49,567 nucleotides of DNA, from NCBI GenBank assembly GCA_025964715.1, contig JAOPYH010000111.1, forward strand, positions 1-49,567. Direction: 5' to 3'. The notes beneath the pieces were generated by a model that searched no databases, was not told the origin of the DNA, and saw only the letters and a program-made list of their open reading frames with translations. This document shows positions 43,341 to 49,567 of the stretch, piece after piece; the stretch's first letter is position 1; the number at the start of each line of letters is the position of its first letter. The DNA comes from Streptosporangiaceae bacterium (GTDB lineage Bacteria > Actinomycetota > Actinomycetes > Streptosporangiales > Streptosporangiaceae). A program made the position numbers and the translations under genes.

Positions 43341-43982
43341 TCAGCGGGTCACGCCGAAGGGCGGCAGGGAGCCGTCGCCCGGGCCGGTGTGCTCCGCCAG
43401 TGCGGAGGCCATGCCCCGCAGGTGCAGGCCCTGCGTCATCAGGTCCTGACTCAGGCCGTCCACGGTGGCCAGCGTGATGTGCAGGAAGATGTCCGGGGCC
43501 AGCCTGGTGACCTCCGCGTCGTAGGCCTCCCGCATCCGCGGTTCACCCGTCAGCTGGCCGAGCACCCCGGCTCTGATCCGCTGGGTGATGGCCTGCCAGA
43601 CGTGCTCGCCCTCGGGAGCGTCCGGGGCCTTTCCGGTCTCGCGCCAGGGCCCGGTGTAGTCGAGCGCCCGGATGAGGTCGGTGGCCGGATGCCCCCGGCG
43701 CAGGTCCCACAGCACCGCCCAGTAGGCGAGCAGCCAGTTCATCCCATTGAGGACGCGCAGGGGGTCGGTGTCGAGCGCGCCGAACAGCTCGGCCTGCGCG
43801 GCGGCCTGGCCTGGCAGGCCGGCCCAGCGGAGCGCGAGGCGTTCCAGCCGGACGAGGTCGTCGATGGGCAGCCGGTCCGCCGCCGGACGGCGGATGATCG
43901 CCCGACGCCCGGACACCGGGTCGCGCAGGATGGCGGCGTAGGGCTCGGCATGGGCAGACCACACGTACGCCCCTGACGCCAT
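43341..43982 (-). CDS. Uncharacterised 213-aa protein
   Basis: I do not recognise this protein. It is predicted to be mostly helical and soluble. Notable parts are YVWSAHAEPYAAILRDPVSG at the start, IDDLVRLERLALRWAGLPG, a Trp-rich segment NGMNWLLAYWAVLWDLRRG, and PDIFLHITLATVDGLSQDLM near the end. No cysteines, signal peptide or known motif. Third codon positions are strongly G/C, so it is a real gene. ATG 43982 is supported by a TAAGAT box 7 nt upstream. It converges on the cyclase gene 35 bases away. Confidence 0.7.
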   Translation of the reverse strand: MASGAYVWSAHAEPYAAILRDPVSGRRAIIRRPAADRLPIDDLVRLERLALRWAGLPGQAAAQAELFGALDTDPLRVLNGMNWLLAYWAVLWDLRRGHPATDLIRALDYTGPWRETGKAPDAPEGEHVWQAITQRIRAGVLGQLTGEPRMREAYDAEVTRLAPDIFLHITLATVDGLSQDLMTQGLHLRGMASALAEHTGPGDGSLPPFGVTR

Positions 43983-43989
43983 GAGAAGA

Positions 43990-44018
43990 ATCTTACGGGG
44001 CCGGGTAAAGGATGGTCA
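43990..44018 (-). promoter_or_regulatory. Promoter of the 213-aa gene
   Basis: On the minus strand TGACCA (plus 44013-44018), 17 nt, then TAAGAT (43990-43995), which stands 7 nt before ATG 43982. Both boxes and spacing are good for a housekeeping-type promoter with a leaderless message. Confidence 0.55.
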
Positions 44019-44061
44019 TCCGCTTACGCTGACTCGCCGGCGCCCGTAGAAGCCGTCTCGG

Positions 44062-44447
44062 TCAGTGGGCTGCGGCCGCACGAAGCGCTTTGCGGCACAG
44101 CTGGTCGGCCTGCCGGGTGGTCTCCGGCAGCCGGTAACGAGGACAGAGTGCGAGGACATGGCGGCACGCGGTGTGGAGATCGATGCGATGGCCGACGGAG
44201 ACGAACACCGGCTTGACCCCTGCCTGCGTGCGTAGTGGCCCGACCACCTGGCCGTGCGCGCGTCGAGCACCACGACGGCTGCGGCCAGCCGGTCACTGCC
44301 CTGGGCGTAGGCGACGTCCAGGCCGGCGACCGTCCCCACCTCCTGCGGGCCCGGCTCGTCGAGCCGGAGCATCGGCCGCAGCCGGTCCTGGATCGCCTTC
44401 GCCTCCCCGGGCGTGGTCGGCCACGCGTGCAGATCCCGTACGTCCAC
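44062..44447 (-). pseudogene. nfi: Endonuclease V pseudogene with internal deletion and frameshift
   Basis: The 5' part (44447 to about 44250) encodes the first 65 or so residues of endonuclease V: DLHAWPTTPGEAKAIQDRL and [16 protein letters not shown] with the first catalytic Asp, then [13 protein letters not shown]. Directly after, in another frame, [19 protein letters not shown] and [14 protein letters not shown] match the enzyme's carboxy-terminal end, to the stop at 44062. The middle, about 90-100 codons with the FPYVPG, DG and HPR motifs and remaining catalytic acids, is gone. The product cannot cut deoxyinosine DNA. GTG 44447 is the likely original start. Confidence 0.85.
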
Positions 44448-44469
44448 GGGGCCATTGTCGTTGAAAGGG

Positions 44470-45636
44470 TCAGCCGAGGGAGGCGTAGACGGCCTCCACG
44501 AGGTGGTAGGCGCGCAGGTCACCGGAGAGGTACCCGCCCATGCGGTTGGGGATGTAGGCCATGCCGACCCCGCGGTCGACGTCGCCCAGTCCGATGGAGC
44601 CGCCCGCGCCGGTGTGGCCGAACGCGGACTCCGCCGCCTGGGGAGGTGTGGAGAAGGCCGTGGCCGGGCGCATGTAGCCGAGCCCGAAGGCGGTGTCGAT
44701 CATCATGACCTTGTCCGGTCCGCTGACCCTTGGCTCGATGGCCTCGCGGAGCGTGCCGGGCGTCACGATCCGGCCGGCCAGCAGGTCGCGGTAGAGCCCC
44801 GCGAGCCCCTTCGGCGTCGTCACCATGCCGGCGGCCGGCCAGCCGCCGCGCAGCACGACGGGGTTGTTGAAGCCGCCCTTGCCCGTAGCCGGGTTCTCGA
44901 GGGCCCGGTTGAGGGGGCTTTCGCCCGCGGCGAAGGACGCCGCCTCACGGGCCACGTCATCGGCGCCGGCTCGTACGTCCGGTTCTGCGCCGCCCGCCAG
45001 ACGCCGGCCCGCCGTGAGCTTCGCGGCACGCTCGATGACGTCGCCTGGTGCGCCGATCCACAGGTCGAGATCTCCGGCGAACTCCTCCCGTACGAACTCG
45101 CCGACGCTCCGGCCGGACAGCCGCCGTACGATCTCGCCGGCCAGCCAGCCATAGGTCACCGCGTGATAGCCGTGCGACGTGCCGGGCGTCCACTCCGGTG
45201 TCTGCCCGGCCAGTTCGGCGGCCATGGCGGCGGGATCCGCGGCCTCTTCGGCCGTGACCGGCCGGGCGAAGGCGGGCAACCCCGCCTGGTGGGACAGCAG
45301 GTGCGCCGCGGTGGTCCCCTCCTTGCCGTGCGTCCCGTACTCCGGCCACCAGTCGGCGACCGGGCCGTCCACGTCATAGGCGCCACGCTCGGCCAGCAGC
45401 AGGGCGGCCGTCGCCGTCACCGCCTTGGTGCAGGAGAAGGCCACACACGGGGTGTCCGGCAGCCACTCGCGCCCGGTCCGCCAGTCGGCCACGCCTCCCC
45501 ACAGGTCGACGACCAGGCGGTCCCCGGCGTACACCGACACGGCGGCGCCGAGCTCCCGCCCGCGCGCGAAGCTCTCCTCGAAGACCTCGCGTACGGCCGC
45601 GAACGCCGGATCACAGTGACCTTGGACAGTGCTCAT
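44470..45636 (-). CDS. Serine hydrolase of the beta-lactamase/esterase EstB family
   Basis: A 388-aa cytoplasmic protein with the class C beta-lactamase fold. The SxxK motif is FSCTKAVTATAALLL (Ser about 68, Lys about 71), the Tyr motif lies in GYHAVTYGWLAGEIVRRLSG, and the third motif is FGHTGAGGSIGLGD. VVDLWGGVADW near the start is typical of the EstB esterase subgroup, so it is more likely an esterase or amidase than a resistance enzyme; no signal peptide is present. GGAGAGGACGGCGA precedes ATG 45636. The decayed endonuclease V gene lies 23 bases downstream. Confidence 0.88.
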   Translation of the reverse strand: MSTVQGHCDPAFAAVREVFEESFARGRELGAAVSVYAGDRLVVDLWGGVADWRTGREWLPDTPCVAFSCTKAVTATAALLLAERGAYDVDGPVADWWPEYGTHGKEGTTAAHLLSHQAGLPAFARPVTAEEAADPAAMAAELAGQTPEWTPGTSHGYHAVTYGWLAGEIVRRLSGRSVGEFVREEFAGDLDLWIGAPGDVIERAAKLTAGRRLAGGAEPDVRAGADDVAREAASFAAGESPLNRALENPATGKGGFNNPVVLRGGWPAAGMVTTPKGLAGLYRDLLAGRIVTPGTLREAIEPRVSGPDKVMMIDTAFGLGYMRPATAFSTPPQAAESAFGHTGAGGSIGLGDVDRGVGMAYIPNRMGGYLSGDLRAYHLVEAVYASLG

Positions 45637-45744
45637 TCGCCGTCCTCTCCATGAAGGGTTAACCGAATTATGTTCGGATGAGGCGGTGGAGTCGACGGGG
45701 AGACGCCGTTTCGCGGGGTCCGCCCGGGGAAGGTCCCCTCTCGG

Positions 45745-46638
45745 TCAGTGCCCGGGAAAGAGCTCGGCCACCGCCGCGAGCATCTGCTGGTCCTCGGCCG
45801 GCGGGCGGAGCCGTTCCGGGGTGCCCTCATAGGTGTCGAACAGCAGATGGGTCGCGCCGAGTTCGGCGAACCGCTCGATGTCGCCGCGGACCTGCTCGAG
45901 AGTGCCCTGCCCGGGGACGCGCTCCCGCAACGGCTTGTCGGTCAACAGGAGTTTGGTGCGTGGCGCGAAGTCCGGCATTCGCCGGCCGGCGTTCTCCGCC
46001 GCGATCCGCAGGCCGGGCAGGCCCCGGTCGCGCAGCCAGTCCAGTGGAGCGTTGATGGGATGCCAGGCGTCCGCGAAGCGGGCCGCGCGCCGGATGGCCG
46101 CCCGGCTGTTGCCGCCGACCCAGATCGGCGGGTGCGGCTGACGGGCCGGGCGGGGCGCGGTCGCGACCCCCTCGAAGGAGACGAACTCACCCTGATACGA
46201 GATGACGTCCTCGGTCCACGACCGCTTGATGATCTCGAGGTATTCGTTCGTGATCGCGCCGCGCCGGTGGAAGGGCACCTTCAGCGCCGCGTACTCCTGC
46301 TGTGCCCAACCCACGCCCACACCGAAGATCAGCCGTCCTCCGCTGTACCGGTCGATGTTGGCCGCCATGCGTGCGGTCTGCAGCGGATGACGGTACGGGA
46401 GGATCGCGACGGTCGTGCCGAGGTGGATGCGCGACGTCATGCCCGCCAGCCAGCCCAGCAGCGTGAAGGGTTCGTAGAAGGGCGCCGGATACTGCTCGGC
46501 CACGTCAGGGGTGACGGTGACGTGGTCGGAGGTCAGGGCGAAATCGAACCCGTTGTCCTCGCCGAACCGCGCCCACCCGAGGAGCGACTCCGGGTCGGTG
46601 TAGGGGCCGAAGTTCAGGATGTTGAGACCGAATTTCAT
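45745..46638 (-). CDS. LLM class F420-dependent oxidoreductase
   Basis: A 297-aa luciferase-like monooxygenase-fold enzyme of the F420-dependent type. Marks are MKFGLNILNFGPYTDPESLL, ALTSDHVTVTP, SRIHLGTTVAILPYRHPLQTA, RLIFGVGVGWAQQEYAAL and PPIWVGGNSRAAIRRAA. These enzymes use reduced F420 (or FMN) on varied substrates; the substrate here is unknown. ATG 46638 is chosen; the frame is open 93 codons further upstream, opposite the Dabb gene, without homology. Divergent from the Dabb gene with 163 bases between. Confidence 0.9.
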   Translation of the reverse strand: MKFGLNILNFGPYTDPESLLGWARFGEDNGFDFALTSDHVTVTPDVAEQYPAPFYEPFTLLGWLAGMTSRIHLGTTVAILPYRHPLQTARMAANIDRYSGGRLIFGVGVGWAQQEYAALKVPFHRRGAITNEYLEIIKRSWTEDVISYQGEFVSFEGVATAPRPARQPHPPIWVGGNSRAAIRRAARFADAWHPINAPLDWLRDRGLPGLRIAAENAGRRMPDFAPRTKLLLTDKPLRERVPGQGTLEQVRGDIERFAELGATHLLFDTYEGTPERLRPPAEDQQMLAAVAELFPGH

Positions 46639-46801
46639 GACCCGCGGCTCCGCGTCAAGGGGAGTGCGCCGCTGCGCACCTGCGTCCTCATGCCTGTCAG
46701 TCTCCTCCTGAACCGAGCGCACCGGACGCCGCCCGCCCCCGCGGAGGATCCGCCCGCCGGTGGGCCGATAGCGTCGGAGATCAGCGCAACAAGGAGGGCA
46801 T

Positions 46802-47104
46802 ATGAGCGGTTTGCGGCACGTCGTGCTGTTCACCTGGACACCCGAGGCGACCCAGGAGCAGAAGGACACACTCCAGCGCCGGCTGGCCGGGTTGCCCGGC
46901 CTGGTCCCGGAGATCAAGGCCTACAGCTATGGCTCGGACGCCGGGATCAACGAGGGAGGCTACGACTTCGCGATCATCGCGGACTTCGCCGACCTCGAGT
47001 CCTATCTGGTCTACCGCGATCACCCGGACCACCGCGCCCTGATCGAGGAGTGCATCACCCCGATCCGTGACCAGCGCGCCGCGATCCAGTACGAACTCGC
47101 CTAG
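46802..47104 (+). CDS. Dabb family stress-responsive A/B barrel protein
   Basis: A 100-aa dimeric ferredoxin-like-fold protein of the Dabb family: LRHVVLFTWTPEATQEQKD at the start, INEGGYDFAIIADFADLESY and VYRDHPDHRALIEECITPI. The family includes olivetolic acid cyclase-like and stress proteins; bacterial members are mostly uncharacterised. AAGGAGG stands at ideal distance before ATG 46802. Divergent from the LLM oxidoreductase gene. Confidence 0.9.
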   Translation: MSGLRHVVLFTWTPEATQEQKDTLQRRLAGLPGLVPEIKAYSYGSDAGINEGGYDFAIIADFADLESYLVYRDHPDHRALIEECITPIRDQRAAIQYELA

Positions 47105-47116
47105 CCGAGTAAGCGC

Positions 47117-47146
47117 TTGTCAAGAGCGCCGCTGCCAGGTTAGGTT
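47117..47146 (+). promoter_or_regulatory. Promoter TTGTCA-N18-TAGGTT
   Basis: TTGTCA (47117-47122), 18-nt spacer, TAGGTT (47141-47146). An 8-bp palindrome AAGCGCTT (47111-47118) overlaps the -35 box and resembles the core of LacI/GalR-family operators. The nearest start is GTG 47155, 8 nt after the -10 box. Confidence 0.55.
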
Positions 47147-47154
47147 CGTCCGCG

Positions 47155-47298
47155 GTGCGCCACGAGCGCACCGTGGACGCCGCACGCCGGGAACGGATCG
47201 CGCCCCGTTTCGCGGCGAGCGGCGCCGCCCCGCGGCGTGCGGTGCGGCTCCAGCGTGCCGAAGCAGATTCGGACGGTGACCGCGGCGCGGCCCACTAG
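47155..47298 (+). CDS. Candidate leaderless small ORF (47 aa)
   Basis: A short frame from GTG 47155 to TAG 47298 would make a basic, Arg/Ala-rich 47-residue peptide beginning VRHERTVDAARRERIA and ending DGDRGAAH. The start stands 8 nt after a good -10 box with a -35 box 18 nt before it, the same layout as the leaderless genes nearby. By eye about four in five third positions are G/C, fitting local coding use. Its stop overlaps the -10 box of the HAD gene. There is no homology I recognise; it could also be an untranslated leader of the HAD message. Confidence 0.35.
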   Translation: MRHERTVDAARRERIAPRFAASGAAPRRAVRLQRAEADSDGDRGAAH

Positions 47299-47301
47299 GG
47301 T
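47296..47301 (+). promoter_or_regulatory. -10 box for leaderless HAD gene
   Basis: TAGGGT followed by 7 nt (CGACGGC) and ATG 47309; no Shine-Dalgarno. Confidence 0.45.
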
Positions 47302-47308
47302 CGACGGC

Positions 47309-47905
47309 ATGCCGCAGACAGTCGTTTTCGACCTGTTCGGAGTGATCGCCCGTACCCAGACGGAGGAGGCCAGGCTCCGCATCGAGGGGCTTGCCGGGGC
47401 CAGCGGCGAAACCTTCTGGGACGCCTACTGGGACGGCCGGCCGGCCTGTGACGCGGGCCAGTCCAGCCGGGACTACTGGGCCGGGACCGGTGACCGTCTC
47501 GGCGTCCGGTTCGACCGGCCGACCGTGGACGCGCTGATCGAGGCGGACCTCGCGAGCTGGACCGATGCCGATGAGCGGATGGTCGAGCTGGTCACGGAAC
47601 TGGCGGGAGAGGGCAGGACTCTGGGGCTGCTGTCGAACATCATCGAGGACCTGGTGCCGGTGTTCGAGGGGATCCACGGACGTTGGCTTCGGCACTTCAC
47701 CGTGCTGACGTACTCGTGCCGGATCGGAGTCGCCAAGCCGGACCCGCGTGCGTACGAGATCTGCGCGCGGCGCCTCGGGGTCGCGCCCGCCGACGTGATC
47801 TTCTTCGACGACAAGGTGGGGAATGTCGCGGCAGCCCGGGAGACGGGCATGACCGCGGAGGTGTTCGTCTCACCCGAACAGGTGCGGAACGTCCTCGCCG
47901 GCTGA
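47309..47905 (+). CDS. HAD family hydrolase
   Basis: A 198-aa haloacid-dehalogenase superfamily phosphatase-like protein. Motif I is VFDLFGVIA: the nucleophile Asp is kept but the usual second Asp is Phe-Gly, as in the FDxGGV subgroup. Motif II is LGLLSNIIED, motif III the Lys in GVAKPDPRAYEICARRLG, and motif IV IFFDDKVGNVAAARETGM. The helical cap lies between residues 15 and 85. The substrate is probably a small phosphate or haloacid-like compound. ATG 47309 has a TAGGGT box 7 nt upstream; the longer frame to 47237 has no support. Confidence 0.88.
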   Translation: MPQTVVFDLFGVIARTQTEEARLRIEGLAGASGETFWDAYWDGRPACDAGQSSRDYWAGTGDRLGVRFDRPTVDALIEADLASWTDADERMVELVTELAGEGRTLGLLSNIIEDLVPVFEGIHGRWLRHFTVLTYSCRIGVAKPDPRAYEICARRLGVAPADVIFFDDKVGNVAAARETGMTAEVFVSPEQVRNVLAG

Positions 47906-47971
47906 TGTGATCAATGTCGCGCTCGCCGGGTACGGTCGGGGTCGGGCAGCTGCGAGGCGACAGGAGTCACC

Positions 47972-49312
47972 GTGACGGTTCTCGACGTGGTGATCCGTGC
48001 CAGGCGCGTCGTCACCGCGGGCGGTGAGTCGGCCCGATGCGTCGGGGTGGCGGACGGCCGTGTCGCCGCGCTCGAGCCCTACGACGCGGCGCTCTCCGGG
48101 GCCCGCACCGTCGAGCTGAGCGATGACCTGGTGCTGCTCCCAGGCCTCGTCGACACGCACGTCCACGTGAACGAACCGGGCCGTACGGACTGGGAAGGCT
48201 TCGCGTCCGCTACCCGGGCGGCGGCCGCCGGCGGCGTGACCACGATCGTGGACATGCCCCTCAACTCGGTCCCGCCGACGATCGACGCCGGCGCACTGGC
48301 GATCAAGCGGGCGGCGGCCGAGGGACGGTGCCACGTGGACGTCGGATTCTGGGGCGGCGCGGTCCCCGGCAACGCTCCCCGGCTGCGCGGCCTGCATGAC
48401 GGCGGGGTCTTCGGCTTCAAATGCTTCCTGCTGCCGTCCGGCGTGGAGGAGTTCCCGCCCCTGTCGGCGCCGGAGCTGGAGCACGCGCTCATCGAGCTGC
48501 GGCCGGTCGACGGCCTCACCATCGTGCACGCCGAGGACCCGGGGGTGATCGACCGGGCGTCCTCGCCGGACGGCCGGAGCTATGCCGGGTTCCTCGCATC
48601 CCGCCCGCCTGCCGCTGAGAACACCGCGATAGCGCGGGTCGTCGAGCTGGCCCGGAGCACGGGCGCGCGCGTGCACATCCTGCACCTCTCCTCCGCGGAG
48701 GCCCTGGAGGTGATCGGCCGGGCCCGCGGGGAGGGAGTGCGGATCACGGTCGAGACGTGCCCGCACTACCTCACGTTCACGGCTGAGGAGGTCCCGGACG
48801 GCGCCACGCAGTACAAGTGCTGCCCGCCGATCCGGGCGGCCGCCAACCGCGAGCGGCTTTGGCAGGGCCTCGCGGATGGTCTGATCGACGCCGTGGTCTC
48901 CGACCATTCGCCCTGCACGGCGGAGCTGAAGCGCCTCGACGCCGGAGACTTCGGGGCCGCCTGGGGCGGCATCTCCTCACTGCAGCTGGGGCTCCCGGCC
49001 GTGTGGACACAGGCGGGCGCTCGCGGATTCACACTCGCCGACGTGGCCCGCTGGATGGCGGAGCGACCGGCCGAGATCGTCGGGCTCCGGCGCAAGGGAC
49101 GCATCGCACCCGGCTACGACGCCGACTTCTGCGTCTTCGCGCCCGGCGCGGCCCAGGTCGTCGACCCCGCGGCGCTGCACCACAAGAACCCGATCACCCC
49201 GTACGGCGGCGCGACGCTCACCGGAACCGTACGTTCCGCCTGGCTGCGCGGCCGGCCGATCGATCTGGCGGCAGAGCCGCCCGGGCGCCTGCTGAGGAGA
49301 GGAGCGGCATGA
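47972..49312 (+). CDS. allB: Allantoinase
   Basis: Zinc amidohydrolase that opens allantoin to allantoate in purine degradation. The 446-aa protein has the cyclic-amidohydrolase metal site: His63 and His65 in GLVDTHVHVNEPGRTDWEG, the carboxylated Lys150 in GVFGFKCFLLPSG, His186 in IVHAEDP, His in VHILHLSSAEAL and Asp311 in VVSDHSPC. VNEPGR and the SDHSPC pair favour allantoinase over dihydropyrimidinase or dihydroorotase. GTG 47972 follows GGAG. Its stop overlaps the next gene as ATGA, and that gene is allantoicase, the next step. Confidence 0.94.
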   Translation: MTVLDVVIRARRVVTAGGESARCVGVADGRVAALEPYDAALSGARTVELSDDLVLLPGLVDTHVHVNEPGRTDWEGFASATRAAAAGGVTTIVDMPLNSVPPTIDAGALAIKRAAAEGRCHVDVGFWGGAVPGNAPRLRGLHDGGVFGFKCFLLPSGVEEFPPLSAPELEHALIELRPVDGLTIVHAEDPGVIDRASSPDGRSYAGFLASRPPAAENTAIARVVELARSTGARVHILHLSSAEALEVIGRARGEGVRITVETCPHYLTFTAEEVPDGATQYKCCPPIRAAANRERLWQGLADGLIDAVVSDHSPCTAELKRLDAGDFGAAWGGISSLQLGLPAVWTQAGARGFTLADVARWMAERPAEIVGLRRKGRIAPGYDADFCVFAPGAAQVVDPAALHHKNPITPYGGATLTGTVRSAWLRGRPIDLAAEPPGRLLRRGAA

Positions 49313-49567
49313 GCCAGGTGACCGATCCGCGAGCCTTTCAGCGGCTCCCGGATCTGGCGGTCCGCACGGCGGGCGGCTCGGTGATGGCGGCCAACGACGA
49401 GTCCTTCGCCGAGCGCGAGAACCTGATCCATCCGGCCGCTCCGGTGTTCGCGCCGCGGACGTTCGGGCACAAGGGACAGGTCTACGACGGCTGGGAGACC
49501 CGCCGCCGCCGTGAGCACGGCCACGACTGGGCGATCGTACGGCTCGGCATGCCAGGCGTCATCAGGG
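49309..49567 (+). CDS. alc: Allantoicase, amino-terminal part (3' end outside window)
   Basis: The first 86 residues of allantoicase, which splits allantoate into ureidoglycolate and urea. Visible motifs are FQRLPDLAVRTAGGSVMAAN, DESFAERENLIHP, and GHKGQVYDGWETRRRREHG followed by HDWAIVRLGMPGVI, all typical of the first repeat of this family. ATG 49309 overlaps the allB stop (ATGA) and GAGGAGAGGAG lies upstream, so the two steps are translated together. The gene runs off the window. Confidence 0.92.
   Translation, partial: MSQVTDPRAFQRLPDLAVRTAGGSVMAANDESFAERENLIHPAAPVFAPRTFGHKGQVYDGWETRRRREHGHDWAIVRLGMPGVIR

Noticed and set aside
44470..45636. Antibiotic-resistance beta-lactamase
   Set aside because: No signal peptide and the sequence motifs fit the EstB esterase subgroup better than secreted class C enzymes.

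Overview
The window looks like a chromosomal segment of a high-GC actinomycete. The evidence is a GC content near 70% by eye, strong G/C preference at third codon positions, GTG and TTG starts, F420-dependent and PucR-type genes, DivIVA-motif proteins, and the gene order ffh-rpsP-khpA-rimM-trmD-rplS-lepB-rnhB, rpsB-tsf-pyrH-frr-cdsA-rlmN and dxr-rseP-ispG. The combination fits Streptosporangiales or a related filamentous order, but genus cannot be settled from the sequence alone. I saw no rRNA, tRNA, CRISPR array, insertion sequence or prophage.

Layout. Positions 1-5.6 kb hold the ribosome/SRP block: the 3' end of ffh, then rpsP, khpA, rimM, trmD, rplS, lepB, rnhB and a DUF2469 gene. A 17-bp hairpin lies after rplS. 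From 5.65 to 8.8 kb a minus-strand operon yraN-comM-dprA faces this block. xerC and a membrane-anchored M23-like protein overlap tail to tail at 8.9-10.5 kb. From 10.8 to 17.7 kb comes the translation and phospholipid block rpsB-tsf-pyrH-frr-cdsA, a suppressor-of-fused-like gene on the minus strand, and rlmN.

The interval 17.7-33.2 kb, between rlmN and the isoprenoid genes, is accessory. It holds a four-motif DivIVA-like protein, a frameshifted membrane-protein remnant, a HIT protein, an orphan DUF1778-like protein, a PH-domain protein, a stand-alone WYL protein, two integral-membrane glycosyltransferases, an RsbW-like ATPase, a Ycf48-like secreted protein and an orphan polyamine-type binding lipoprotein. 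It also holds a PucR regulator beside a class III aminotransferase and a CoA-acylating methylmalonate-semialdehyde dehydrogenase, which suggests beta-alanine/beta-aminoisobutyrate use.

From 33.2 to 41.3 kb the MEP-pathway genes dxr and ispG flank an M50 site-2 protease. A tandem pair of secreted TAP-like peptidases follows, then a DUF4081/GNAT acetyltransferase. From 41.3 kb to the end lie a HipA-like kinase/DUF3037 pair, a cyclase-family hydrolase, a protein I do not recognise, an internally deleted endonuclease V pseudogene, a beta-lactamase-fold hydrolase, an LLM oxidoreductase, a Dabb protein, a candidate 47-aa leaderless ORF, a HAD hydrolase, and the purine-catabolic pair allB-alc, with alc cut by the window end.

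A recurring architecture is a TANNNT box 6-8 nt before the start codon in genes without a Shine-Dalgarno sequence (at least a dozen cases). This points to widespread leaderless transcription, and I used it to choose several starts. The best candidates for under-described biology are the translationally coupled HipA-like kinase/DUF3037 module, the four-motif DivIVA protein, the SUFU-like protein and the small leaderless ORF at 47.2 kb.
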